The translations under genes were made by a program, and so were the position numbers. A model generated the notes under the pieces. The model did no database searches. It was not told where the DNA came from and worked only from the letters and a program-made list of their open reading frames with translations. This document shows positions 24,200 to 42,258 of a DNA stretch of 64,000 bases, in pieces (the stretch's first letter is position 1; every line of letters begins with the position of its first letter). The DNA is taken from NCBI GenBank assembly GCA_035235625.1, contig CP141144.1:14629014-14693013 (forward strand). Reading direction: 5' to 3'. Source of the DNA: Saururus chinensis (taxonomy: Eukaryota; Streptophyta; Magnoliopsida; Piperales; Saururaceae).

Positions 24200-24612
24200 A
24201 ATACAATTGCATATGCAATGGTATAAAAGCTAAGGGTTGAATTGCTCACATGATGGAGTATGAGTGTAGACTTCTTGAATAAGATTTGCAGGTAGTTTTT
24301 AATGTAATAGTATACAGAGAGACATTGGCAAATGTGTTGTTTGATGCATGACTTGTCAGTGTGTTAAGTCATGGCATCAGAAACTTCAATGATCCCTATA
24401 TCTTTCGGAGATTCTTGAGTGAAAATGGGATTTTGTTGTGGGTTGCCTCATATGCAAAAAGGGGCATGAGGTTATTTAGGTCATTGTGGACCGATTGATG
24501 AAGTTTGTTGTTTTCCTTCTACTCTTAGACTGGTGATTGGTTTAAAAGGTGTATTCAAACACTAGAGGATGTGATACGAATATGTGCCTTAGATTGGAAG
24601 GGCTATTGGGAG
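24200..24612 (+). pseudogene. Ty3/gypsy integrase remnant, left part
   Basis: In broken frames this reads HEVI-VIVDRLMKF and then QTGDWFKRCIQTLEDVIRI and CALDWKGYWE. These match the gypsy integrase core (WVIVDRLTKSAHF .. PQTDGQSERTIQTLEDML .. WKGSWEEHL). The frame is then cut by the hAT element at 24613 and resumes at 28643. Stops and frameshifts show long decay. Confidence 0.72.
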
Positions 24613-27600
24613 CAATGTTTTAAAGCCTGACTTCAACCTTGACACGGATAAGTGGTTGGGATGGGTCGACCTAGTTAAACCATGGGTCGAACTGGTTAAA
24701 CCATAGGTCAACCCAAGTTAACCTAGATGATCACATCATTACCTTTTTTTTTTTTTTTTGCAAGAGTTTCCCCATAATTTAGAAAAAAATAAGGTAAACC
24801 TGTTCAAATCTTATTCAAAATTTCACTTCAACTTGCTTGGTCATTCAAAACTTTGCTCATTCCAACCTATTTTAGTAAGTTACCATTCCAAATTTCCATA
24901 TGCAAACATAAATAAACATATAACAAAATTTAAAATAAACTACCTACACCACTCATTCAAAGTTCTAACATAATTAGTAATTTAACCATTCATGGTTTCC
25001 TGTCTAAAAAATCATCCAATTTTTAGTACCAAGTCCAAATAAAACATTAAGTTCTAATGGTTCAGACTTAAGAGTCCATTGTCCAACCCAAATTACAAAC
25101 TTAAATAACAAAAATTAACATTTTCTTCACTCTTCAACACTAAATCAATGTTCCCAAAATATAAAATCCAAATCTTTGAAACCCAGCTTCAAACATCAAA
25201 TTCCAAATGCCAAAATCATTAACCTTGCATTCTTCTTTCAAATCTCCTACAAAAAATAATACATATTAATATAATAAAAGAAATAAAATACTAAACAAAT
25301 CACAAGTCGTAAGTAAGTATTACCATTCCAAAGTCAAAAATCAAGATATTATCAAATCCTAAAGCCTCCTCCAACCCTTCATTATGTACAATTGACTCTT
25401 CCTCATTTCCTACAAAAACAAATTCATTGCTAACAATAAGAAGTAATAATGATAGAGAATTGGACTATGAACTCTAAAAATATTATCACCTCAATTTCTA
25501 AAGTTAAGACCCAATTCATTAGTCTCATCCCTCAATTTTTCATCATCAATATCATCAAGAATTTTACTTTAAGTGTAGATTATGTTGTACAAAAACAAGA
25601 TCATTAAGTATTTTGTGCTCCAATTTATTTTTATTTTTTTTGTATGAATCCTTTCAAAGATACTCCAATTGCGCTCGTAGACTAAAGAAGTACATGTTTA
25701 ACTTAAGATCCTAATCTCCATGTCTCAACAATTTTTTAGCAGAGCTTCCAAAAGTATGCCACCACTCAGCTACATAAAATAAATGGTAATTGATCAACCA
25801 ACTATAAAGTAATATATCGTAATAAAGAATTATATAAGTATAAATCATCTGGAAGCATGATCTTTTGTGAGGCAATTGCCATGTCACATGCAAACCCTGT
25901 CTCAATTGTTACTTTCCTAAACAGCTTTACCTCATTTGCAATTGTAGCTTGGGTTTGAACATCATCGTGGTGCATCTTTTCAATCACATCTAGAAAATCC
26001 CTATCCACAAGAGTATATGCTACTTTAGAGTTTTCATTATAATAAAGTTGAGGGTCCAAATAATAAGTCGCAACATGAATAGGCTGACGAAGTTGATCCT
26101 TCCACCACCTCTTAGTGATATTTAAATAAGGACCATACTCTTCCGCCCACCTATTATATGCAACTTTCACTCTTTCCATTACCCTTATCATCCTTTCATA
26201 CAAATAGCCCATTGATGGTTTCTTATCACTATTGCCATCCTATGTATTCTCACAATCAGCTCACTTATGGCAATGACCTTAGCACACTTTAGAAAAAATG
26301 ATGAGTTCAAAATCACATTTTAAAATTTCACCTATTTAGGAGATCTTCCTAACTTTGCCATCTGTCCACTCCTCTGTAACCATTATTTTTCTTGATGCAT
26401 CCCTATTATTGTAAAAACTTTATAATATCAAAAAGTTGATTGCAAAACTAGTAGCAGTAGGTTGAATGATTTCTCTCTCATTGTTAAACTTATTCAAGAG
26501 TTGTAAAATGCAAGGTGGCTATAGACAAACTGTGATAACTCTTATATCATTCACTGCATCACTTGCTTCATCCGCATATTTATAAAAATCCACAAACATC
26601 AAATACAAACAATGTGTTGCACAAAGAGTTTAATACAATTTTGGATAATTTATACTCAATTTTATCCTTGTAGCCACATAGTTAAATGCATTATGTGTAA
26701 CCACTTGGAATACATTTTCAAGTCTAACAAACTCTAAAATCTAAGAAATCTCATAGTATAACATATCAACAATTTTAGATTTGATGAGATGCATTAATAG
26801 ACTTCAAAAACATTGTTCCCTCATAACAATAAACAAATTTTTTTATCAAAGTCATATTCATATTGTCCATCAACCTATCAGTCATTATGGTACAACCACT
26901 TTCTTTCCAATGACCTCAAAAATTTTCAACATTAGTAGTTACTTCTAAGACCACATCATCTAAAATTCCTCCCCTCAAAGCATAGTAACTAGGGACCTTA
27001 TAACTAAGACAAATACTAGTGGCATCAATCATTTCTTGAAAGTAAAAAAAAATAATAGCATTGAATGGTATGCATGAATGATAGAAGAACCTGCCAACTG
27101 CCCTATCTACCATTTCAATAGTTTTTTTTTCTGCCAACATGTTCTTGATAGTAGGTTGGACGATTGGGGTAGTACGTGGAGGAAAGTAGCTTCCTATACA
27201 ATTTTCCCTTTTCCTTCCACTTGGTCTAGTTGGTTGTGGTGGAAGACTTACCTCTTTTTTCTCTTTACTTTCATTTATAGAAGGCACTATACTCACATTT
27301 TTTCTCTTCTTACCTTTATCCAAACTAGTACCATATAATGAAACACTCATTTGATATTACACTTCAAATGGAACTTTAGTGTAAGAAACCACACTCCCTC
27401 TACACTTACTCAAATGTAGCTTTATCCTATTAATGCCTCCACCATTGTAAATTTCCCTACAATGAAGGTACTTAATAGACCTCTTTCCATCTTCGACTAA
27501 ACTATAATGTTCTTATGATGGGTCCATTTTCCCCGATTTGATATTGTGGGTGTGTCTGTGGGTAAGTTGGCATTTGGGGCCATTATAGATATAGTAGCAC

Positions 27601-28642
27601 TAGGTGTGTTCCCTATAGATGCCCTTGGGCCAGCCCCCCATAGACACACTATCATAAGAAGGCCCCGATCTCGATGCCATTATATATATAATTGTAATAA
27701 ATAAAACAAGTTAAAATGATCAATCAAGCAACAACAAGAAACCAAGTAAAAATGATTGAGAAAGGTTAGAGCCTTATCATCCAATTCCATGTTAGAAAAG
27801 AAAACCTTAGATAAAATAAACTAGAGGTTGACCTATCACTAAAATCAAACAAAAACTCAATACAATGTTCATGCAACTGCCAATTAAATTGCAGACAATC
27901 CAACAAAGGAAGATAAATCTAGCTAGTAAAATCAAAAGGTGACAGATTAGAGAAGTTGGGCACCTTGTAAATATTGAATGTGAACATAATCAACGTATGG
28001 ATATAAATGAAGTAACTAAATGTCAATTACATAATTTGATCGAGCCAATAGTGGCTAGGGCAATTACCAAAAAGAAAAAGAGTGGCAATAGTGGCTAGGG
28101 CAGGGTGTAAGAAGGGGCTTTTCAGTGATTGTGCCGTCGACAGTGCAAGAGGCAAAATTCCAGTGTCTATATTGTTCAATCTTCACTAACTTTGTGCCAA
28201 AGGAGGGAAGGGAGGGTGGTGACAACAATTTAGATGGATGGATACTTGGCATAGGTAGAAAATTGAAGATTAGAATTTAGGAGGGAAGAAGAGAAAGGAA
28301 AATGAGGCTAAGGGGGATGACTCACTGGTGTCTTCACTAGATTTTTGCAAGAGAAGAGGGATTTGTAGGCCTCTAGTAAGTCCTTCCTTTGCTAGCCAAA
28401 CACCTCTTGGGCCTGATCCGCCAATGGTCTGGGCAGAAATTGAAGCATGACAAAAAAAAAAGTCATATTTTTAAGAACAGGGACTGGACTGGGATACAAG
28501 GTACCTGGTTTAATTACCCAGGTCTACGTGACGTGGCAAGGATTAATCATCCTGGAGAAAGTAGCTAACAAACCCATTTTTTATAATGGGTCTAGTTGAA
28601 TTTGCTTGGACCAGCCAGTCTAGTCTGGGTTTTAAAACACTA
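24613..28642 (-). mobile_element. hAT DNA transposon, 4.03 kb, decayed
   Basis: The left end is CAATGTTTTAAAGCC and the right end, inverted, is TAGTGTTTTAAAACCC, both hAT-like terminal inverted repeats. It is flanked by an 8-bp duplication with one mismatch, ATTGGGAG (24605-24612) and CTTGGGAG (28643-28650). The gypsy integrase frame resumes right after the right flank. It encloses a broken transposase on the minus strand. Confidence 0.85.
25564..27680 (-). pseudogene. hAT-family transposase (BED finger, DUF659, hAT dimerisation)
   Basis: A transposase of the Ac/hAT superfamily, in the order expected for plant DUF659-type members. From the N-terminus: a start at 27680 (MASRSGPS), BED zinc-finger remnants at about 27500-27390 (YLHCREIYNGGGINRIKLHL), a DUF659 region at about 27130-26780 (AVGRFFYHSCIPFNA, SYKVPSYYALRG, WKESGCTIMTD), a middle region at 26212-25900 (ITKRWWKDQLRQPIHVATYY), and the C-terminal dimerisation domain at about 25780-25564 (AEWWHTFGSSAKKL .. 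NRLEH-like KNKLEHKILNDLVFVQHNL). Several in-frame stops and shifts interrupt it, for example after the N-terminal block and in 26900-26300. It is not functional as read. Some breaks could be introns. Confidence 0.82.
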
Positions 28643-29215
28643 CTTGGGAGTAGCACTCGTCATTAATGAAATTTGATCATAATAGCAGCTCACTCTGGCA
28701 TTCTAATAGCTCTTATGAGGTCTTTTATGAAAGAACATGTTAATCACCGACATGTTGTGATGAAGTGAGAGAGCGGTAGTTGCTCAAGTCTAAGTTTGTC
28801 CAACAATGTTTGGACAAGGTGAAATTCATCGAGTTAGGGCTTTAGATAGCTCAAACCTGATAGAAGAGTTATGTTAGTGGGAGGCGGAGGGATCTTTGAG
28901 TTTGAGGTTGACAATTTTGCATTTTTACGTGTCTTCCCTATGAAGGGAGTTATTTAATTTTTATGAGAGGGAAGTTTAGCCCTTGATATTTTGGTTCCTT
29001 TGAGATCTTCAAAATGGATTAGACCTGTGGCTTATAAAGTTGCTTTAACATTGCAGCTCGCCAATGTGATTGTTATCTTTTGCGTGACGATGCTTCGTAA
29101 GTATACGTAGGATTCCTCTCTTGTACTAGAGTATGCTATGCTGGAGCTCCATCCTAACTTTACAATTGAGGAGCACCTGATTCAAACTAGAAGTTAAGAA
29201 CCTCACTCTCCACCT
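28643..29215 (+). pseudogene. Ty3/gypsy pol remnant, right part (integrase C-terminus)
   Basis: It continues the integrase after the hAT insertion: HSSLMKFDHNSSSLWHSNSS and then YEVFYERTC matches the family block HLPLVEFAYNN..YEALYGR-C. Next come VQQCLDKVKF, QKSYV-GRRRDLEFEVDN-AFLRV-PMKGV, RGKFSP-YFGSFEI and PVAYKVAL, the usual gypsy C-terminal order, with frameshifts. Positions 29216-29853 hold no recognised gene; a frame on the minus strand at 29722-29540 has no family that I can name. Confidence 0.75.
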
Positions 29216-29853
29216 TTGGGGACTACCTATTTATTGTGACACAGTTTGGACTCTAGAGCAATTTGTTGGCCTACATGCTTATCCTTTTTTTTCTTATTAC
29301 CTCAACTTGTTTTGGTTCTACAAATAGATAGCATAGAACATGTTAGAGTTGTTCCCTTTAATAGTTTGGCAATCGACTGCAATTATCACATATATTGCAT
29401 TTAAGGTGATTATTAGAAATAAGAACGTGTATTTTTTTACTTTTATTTCAATAGTTCAAGATCAATAGAGGTTCTAGCATGGCACTAGTGCACATTTTCT
29501 ATCCACACAGATTGCATATCATTCTGCTAATCTTCCCTCTCAATTAGAAGATATTATAAGAACTTGCTCATCTTTGTCGAGGTCAACTACAAGTTCTTTG
29601 TTGGTTGCTTTTGGGACATACTCAGTCCAACTTGGATTGAAAGGGCTTTCTTGCCTTTTCTCCCATACAACATCTTCTGAATTAAGGCACATGAACACTG
29701 GAGATGTTTTATTCTCCTTCATCTCCCTCTCTCAACAAGATAATTCATTTAATTCATTTATGTGTCCACAACCTACACAAGTCTTGATTTCTTTTTACAT
29801 TGTTGGCAACACTCTCTCTTCCTTTACAACATTGCAACTAGTATACACATCTG

Positions 29854-30770
29854 ACATTTTATCCGTTGTTCTTTGAAACCACATTCTTTCTTTTAAAGTT
29901 TCCCTCTCCCCCTTTGGAGCCTTGCATTCAGTGTTTACATTTGACAATTTTTTTTTTAAAATTGCTTATCAAGAGCAATATTCCATTTGATCTTGTCCAA
30001 TTCTTGAAAAAAAAAACCTAAAGTTTCTTAGTGTCATCATTTTGTGATGCTGGCAAGTCTATCAACACAGCAAGTGGATTTGTAAATTTCAATTATAATG
30101 AGATCTCCCCCTTGGAACTTGCTGTTGGCTTGTGCATCTTATCCAAGAAAGCTTCATAATTGATGTTGCATGGAACTGAAATAAGCATTTACACTACATT
30201 ATGGGCATTTTATTTTAGTCTATTTGATTCCCAATAGTCATTCCATACACAAAACAATGCCTACTCTTCCATCAATTACCAAATTCAATTTTCAGTTCCG
30301 ATCTGGTTTTGGAATTATGGTAGCCTGCTACTTAAAGTATTTGGTATTCTAGCTTCATGTTGTTTGCTATTCTGATTGCCTAGTATTTGGTATTTAGTTA
30401 TCTTATATTTTGGTATTTAGTATTTGATTATCTTGTATTTGATATTCTAGTAGTATGACATTTAATATTTGGTATTTGGTCATCTCATATATAGAACTAT
30501 GGTATCATGCTTTTCATCTAGGCTACAACAACTCTTAATCGGAGTCCCGCATTACCCATTTTGAAATGCCTTTGTCATATAAAGATAAGAAGAAGTACAT
30601 TTGCTTTAGAAGCCACTGGATTTTGGACTTGGGTTCATTTTTGCATGTTGTTTGTACATGGAGGGTTTGAGAGGCCGACGCCAATGACAAAAAGACGAAG
30701 CTAACACCACCAAGGACAATGGATTGCATAGGGAGAGATCATCTTCTGAACACAAAAATATTTGAGCTTG
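29854..30770 (+). repeat. Dispersed repeat, unoccupied paralogue
   Basis: This is the uninterrupted copy of the repeat found at 11806-12095 plus 17083-17690. At about 30137-30144 it reads CTTATCCAAGAAAGC, the target site before LTR insertion. Its right end carries CACAAAAATATTTGAGCTTG, also present inverted near 32300. Confidence 0.88.
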
Positions 30771-31255
30771 GCTTGACTATCTTCCGGACAATTCCATCTT
30801 CTCCGGCGGCTCTCTCTCTTCCTCCTCCCCCCTTAGAAGCCCTAATTAGTCACTTTTATAAGCATGAGAATTAGGGTTCCTAATCCCCTTAGAAATTAGT
30901 CTAAAATTTCCTCACTTGGGCCACCTAATTGGGCTCCTAAAAATTTATTTTTGTTACTTTAATTAATTAAGACTGTATAGCGACTTAAAATGGCTAATTT
31001 GCACGTATAATTCGGGTAAACGAGCCCTATACACTATGTTTAACTTCAGACGGTTATATCTCCCTAATTCGAACTTCGATTCGTGCGTTCTTAGTAGCGC
31101 TTTAAAGCTCATTCTGTCTATTTTACATCCATATGGGTTTCAACTACCAATTCTATACATTAAGTAAATTATTCTCACAAGAAGGTCAATGGGTCAAATA
31201 CTCTAATTTCTACATGGTAAGCTTTGCAAATTTAGAAAATTCGCGTATGTTACAT
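30771..31255. repeat. LTR-like or unclassified insert in the dispersed repeat
   Basis: A block with CT-rich sequence, AATTAGGGTTCCTAATCCCC and an end ..GCGTATGTTACA. It lies between two non-contiguous pieces of the dispersed repeat. It may be a fragment of another LTR family; ends and duplication were not resolved. Confidence 0.35.
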
Positions 31256-31385
31256 TGGTAGTTTGGCATTTCATATTTGGTATTTGGTCATCTCGTATAT
31301 AGTACTGTGGTATTATGCTCTACTTCGAGGCTACAACAACTCTTAATCAGTGTCCCGCATTACCCATTTTGATAAAAGGGTTCTT
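31256..31385 (+). repeat. Dispersed repeat, short second piece
   Basis: TGGTAGTTTGGCATTT..GTCATCTCGTATATAGTACT..CTACAACAACTCTTAATC matches 17390-17500 and 30450-30560. It repeats sequence already present to the left of the insert, so this locus has been rearranged. Confidence 0.75.
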
Positions 31386-31659
31386 ATGTATTCTTTAGGC
31401 TAGGCTTATCGTCATGGGGGAGCATTAAAAATGATTCTATTGAATGGGCCTATAAAGTACAATTTTCTCAACACACACTATGGACACTTACCCACAATGT
31501 CTATCAAGTTGACCAAAATAGTGTTTTGTAAAGCAAGTCCCATATATTAATGGTTACGCAAATATTCTTAGGTTTGTGCCGTGTGTGAATGGATGTGGGT
31601 GTTGTAACACTATTCATTTCATATTTAATTAGGGATGGATGGGCATAATGGAATAGGGT

Positions 31660-31880
31660 GAGCTTCCCTTTAACAATAAGCCCAGTATAAAGAACTCATG
31701 TGAGCCCTTAATATTTAAGATCAATAGCGCACACGTTAATGCACATTAGCACTAATACTATTGACCCTAATGTGTGCTAATATGTGCGCTCTCGGTCTCA
31801 TGAATAAAGGATTCTTACACATTCTTTACGCTGGGCTCATTGTCAGAATAGAGCATTAAAAACACTTCCCTGTAGATGAT
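31660..31880. mobile_element. Foldback MITE-like element
   Basis: The left arm AATAAGCCCAGTATAAAGAA and the right arm, inverted (AATGAGCCCAGCGTAAAGAA), pair across a loop containing TGCACATTAGCACTAATA and its mirror. Related arms occur at 31378-31430 and 32465-32600. No coding. Confidence 0.6.
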
Positions 31881-32289
31881 TCTTTTACCAGCAAAGGTCC
31901 ATTCAAGTGGTAGTGATAATGTAACTTTCCATTACTCTCTTGGTCTATTTCTCAAATACGAATTTAGAGAAATTATCCCTCCTTTATATGTACCTTTTCC
32001 ACTTTAGATTTCATCACCTTGACTTCTTTTTCATCACAAATCACTAAAAAGTGTGTGACTCATTAGATCTCCTCTTCCTTTGACTCTTTTTACAATCATT
32101 TTCTTTTTGGCAATGCTCTTTTATATGGATAAAAAATAGTAGCATTTTCTTTTTATTACCTACTTTTTTCACTTCTCACACCTTTACTATACAAGGATAG
32201 ATAGAGTTATATGTATAATTAGGGGTGTGAAATTAAGCTTGAAAGCACGATTCGGCTGACATTTGAGCTCAAACTCGAAAATAGTCAAG

Positions 32290-32440
32290 CCAAGCTTAAA
32301 TATTTTTGTGTTCGAAAAATGACACCTCCATATGTAGTACATTGTCCTTGGTAGCGTTAGTTTCATCTTTTTGTCATTGGCATTGGCAAAATAATATGCA
32401 AACATAAACCCAAGTCCAAAATCCAGTAGCTTCTAAAACA
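32290..32440 (-). repeat. Dispersed repeat, inverted piece
   Basis: Read on the minus strand, it gives TAGAAGC-ACTGGATTTTGG, GACTTGGGTTTATG, AAGACGAAACTAACGCTACC and CAAGGACAATG, as at 17536-17660 and 30606-30720. Confidence 0.75.
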
Positions 32441-33229
32441 GATGTACCTCTTCTTCCTATCTACAATGCACACACTAGTGCATATTAATGCTAATAATAT
32501 TGACACTAACATGCACTAGTATATACACGGTATCTATCTTAGATATTAAGGGCTCTCATGTGTTCCTTGTCATAAGAAACATAAAACACTCTCCCCCCAT
32601 TAAAACTCTTATGGGGTGACTAAGGATAAAACAAAAATCCCACACAAGATCCGTCACCTTTTGGGCCCATTCTTACAAAGCAGACTCACGTCCAAGATGG
32701 CCGAGACTGCATGTCACAACGTGGCCTAAGTTCAATGCACCTCTTTGACTCCCACTATGGCCCACTAATCCCCACATATTGCACACAAGCAATGGACCCC
32801 TTTTTACGCCTACTAAAAATTCTCCACCCTCCACTTCGATACCGCAGCCCACAAAGGGCAGCTGATGATTCAGTAGTCAGGTCGAGAGGACCATAATTTC
32901 TTCCTCATGAAAGAAACCAAGACACGTATGGCACGCAAATGTCCATTGGACAGGGATGAACCAACAGAAACTTTGACGAACAGTGATAGTAATAATTGAC
33001 GCGGATACCATATTCATCTGTCTAGTCACATTACTTGAAGTTGTTCTAGGAAAAATGAGATGCAACAGAATTTACTGGACACAGTTTGCCGACTAGTTCG
33101 TGGACATTGAAGTTACTATTTAGGGGAAATTTTAACCCAGCCGATGGAGGAGATGCCGCTAATTTTCTTATTCCTTTTCTCCACACCTTCCATAGAGAAT
33201 CCGAAAATGCAAACAGAAACTGCAGTCGC

Positions 33230-39597
<6,368 letters not shown>

Positions 39598-39639
39598 TTG
39601 ATGGCCGGTCCGATGGGGAAGAGGTGACGGAGCAGCTGC

Positions 39640-39648
39640 TATATATAG
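39640..39648 (-). promoter_or_regulatory. TATA box of CRT3
   Basis: On the minus strand CTATATATAG lies about 43-51 bp before the ATG, which implies a very short leader if this box is used. Confidence 0.5.
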
Positions 39649-39776
39649 AAGCAGGCGCTGCGCTTTTGGACCCCAAGGTTCTATTAATCACGGAAATGCC
39701 CCTCCGCGAAGACTTGATCGTTGACTCGATAGTGGGGCCTCTGGAAGACCAGTCCAGGGGCTCGGGATTTGGCATT

Positions 39777-39812
39777 CCACGTCAGAGAAACCAATTAGAT
39801 TAAGACACGTCA
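39777..39812 (-). promoter_or_regulatory. Putative unfolded-protein-response elements of CRT3
   Basis: On the minus strand TGACGTGG (39784-39777) and TGACGTGT (39812-39805) lie 180-215 bp upstream of the start. TGACGTGR is the UPRE/ACGT-core type of site bound by ER-stress bZIP factors. A CCAAT (plus strand, 39791) lies between them, but not at canonical ERSE spacing. ER-stress control of an ER chaperone is expected; binding is inferred. Confidence 0.5.
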
Positions 39813-41430
39813 GATCCACGTAGGCATTAAACTGCTGGAGAACGCGTAACAATTTTTTTATGACTTAATTTTTTTTTCATTTCTACACAGTCAACCCTCC
39901 AGCCGGCCCCTTAAAAGTTCCAAACGTATTTGGCACACTGCCGTGTAGAAAGAGAACCACAGTCCCATTTATATTTATGTGGACTATGCTAAAAAATATC
40001 TTATATATTTAATCTTTTTATATTTAAAAAATATATTAAAATGACATTATATTTTATATGTGAAATGAACCTACTTCATCCTTTGAAAATTGATGATTAA
40101 TATGGTTTTAAAAATTAGTCCCTACTAATTAATAGTGTTTGAAGGATGAAGTTTTTTAGATATAAATCTTGACATTATTAAAATATATTTTAAAAAAAAT
40201 ACTTAAAAGATAGGCAAAAGTTTATAAAAGCGAGCTCATGCCCATGTTACTTACGTATTAAATGTCCCCCGAGTAATATAAGTTGTCATATTTAAATATA
40301 ACAATCTTAAGGTCCTAAGCTCATGCACCATATAAACGGGCCTCTAAAGCTTTTAAGCAATTCTTTGTGCTCAAACCGCATCAACTAAAATCAAGTGGCA
40401 GTGGCATTCAACTTGCCAAATAAGAAGCAAGGGCATAAGCCAACCTATTGATGGTTGGGCGGGAGGAACTCCCTTTCTTTCTTTTGTTCCAAAGTTTTCC
40501 TCTCATATTATAAAAAAAAAAGCTGGATAATAAGGCACAAGGCCATTAAATTTAAAGATGTGGCAATCATTACGGGCCAACACTGATTTAGATATATTAC
40601 ATATTATAAAAGAATTAAAATACACAAAAAAATCATTCTAAGACACTAAAGTTCATCTAAAACCTCAATTTGATTTGTTAAAAAATGTATACATTAATTT
40701 TTAGTAGGCACTAACTAAGATTTTTTCAGCTACAAAGTAACTTAAACTACACCTTTAAGCATTACCTATAAAAGAAGGATTACAAAAACAAACACTAGGA
40801 AATGGAGGGCTTTGCCACAAGGAGTACACCTAGTCCCAAAATCTTAGCCCCTACGTGATAGAGGATTCTAGGGAGAATTTGGTATAATTTTTCCTAGAAT
40901 TCACTAATTTGGCTTGATGAGCCCCTTTTTCATACCTATCATATATTTTGAAAATGAGCTAGGTCATATCCTAGTTGATTGGTAAAACAAATTCTAAACT
41001 ACAACTAGGAATTTTTCAATTATAGAATTGGACTATTGAGCAAGCCTCATTAATGAACTTTTAATACAAATTTATCTCTTGCCAAACAGGTCTTAAATGC
41101 CATTTTGAGTAATATGAGGCTGTCATGTGATTCAAACTCTCCACCGTCAAATTAAAATCTAACAGCTCGTGATGCTCGGGTTCACCGTAATGTAAGCTCA
41201 GGCGCCAAGAGCTTATTTACTTAGAAGACTTGACCAGGGAAAAAATGGACTTGGACAATGACATCCGGACACAATTTCCTTCATGTTTCTGTCCAGAATG
41301 GCAAGACCGCAATTCACTCCAAATACATGGGCATTAAGCTCCTCCGTCGAAGAAGACCTTTGTCTGGGTCGCCGTCTCCGGTCTCCCCCAACTGGGCCTG
41401 GGCTAGTTGGCTGCACTGTAGCAGGCGAAC
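39813..41430. other. CRT3/RMI2 divergent intergenic region
   Basis: No gene. Around 40000-40215 there is an AT-rich foldback (CTTCATCCTTTGAAAA and its inverted partner near 40138-40155) that may be a MITE. The proximal RMI2 promoter lies at the right end, without a clear TATA box. Confidence 0.5.
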
Positions 41431-41859
41431 ATGGACTACAGCTTGGCCGCCCTAAAGCTTTTCTGCGCCCAGCTCAAAGCTGCGCGGGAACAGCCGGGCT
41501 CCTCCCCGCCGGCTATGACCCTCTACGGGATCCTCTTCCAGCGCGCCTGGCTTCAGGGCGTCGTCGTCCCGCCTTCTCCTCCTCTGGCGCCGGCGTCCGA
41601 TCAACTTTTGCTCGACGACGGCAGCGGGGTTGCGGAGCTCGTCCTCTCGAACGACTTCGTGCACAGGGGATGGCGGCCGGGGATGTACGTCATGGTGGTC
41701 GGTGCCTGCGTTGTCCGGCCAGGCGGGCTGCCGCCGCGCGTCATGGTGCACAAGATCGTCGACCTCTCGCCGTTCCCGGACCGGGAGGCGATGTGGCACT
41801 TGGAGGTGATCGAGGCCTATGAGCTGTTCTACCGGCCGCGGTTAACTGCCCCAGCTTAA
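41431..41859 (+). CDS. RMI2: RecQ-mediated genome instability protein 2
   Basis: RMI2 is the small OB-fold subunit of the RecQ helicase-TOP3A-RMI1 complex, which dissolves double Holliday junctions and limits crossovers. The single open frame encodes 142 residues, about the family length. Plant RMI2 blocks are visible: MDYSLAALKLFCAQLK at the N-terminus, GILFQRAWLQGVVV, LLLDDGSGVAELVLS, GMYVMVVG, and VHKIVDLSPFPDREAMWHLE followed by VIEAYELFY. The gene is intronless here and strongly GC-rich compared with its flanks. The start is the ATG that begins the conserved MDYSLAA. An overlapping longer frame at 41283-41822 and two minus-strand frames are shadows. It is head-to-head with CRT3. Confidence 0.93.
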   Translation: MDYSLAALKLFCAQLKAAREQPGSSPPAMTLYGILFQRAWLQGVVVPPSPPLAPASDQLLLDDGSGVAELVLSNDFVHRGWRPGMYVMVVGACVVRPGGLPPRVMVHKIVDLSPFPDREAMWHLEVIEAYELFYRPRLTAPA

Positions 41860-42258
41860 TGAAGGATTAATTTGCTTGTTTAAAGCCGTGTAATTTGCCC
41901 CGGCAAGAACAGTTTTTTTCCGAGGAAAAAAAGTTCCATGAACAATGTTGCGATTTTAAGGTGAAATCAACATCCATCCCTCCTCTTGCCAAATTGAGGA
42001 AGATTTACAGCTTATGAAAAGTTGTCAGCTTGCTAATGGGTAGTGAAGATCTGATTAATTTGTCAATTAAACAATAAATTATATATAAACTACTTGATTG
42101 TAAATGCATATGCACTTCTGCATTTTTTTTAAAAAGCTGAAGAACTGCATATTTGCAGATACTCAGTGTTCTTCCACAACTAAGAAAAAACTCTGCATAT
42201 GTATGTGATCTTGAGTTCAATAAATCTAAATATGTTGTAAGAGATTACATATGCATAT

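Noticed and set aside
39777-39820. Canonical ERSE (CCAAT-N9-CCACG) in the CRT3 promoter
   Set aside because: CCAAT and CCACG are present, but the spacing is about 20 bases, so only the UPRE-type sites were listed.
41283-41822. 179-residue frame overlapping RMI2
   Set aside because: Shadow of the GC-rich RMI2 coding frame; no family similarity.
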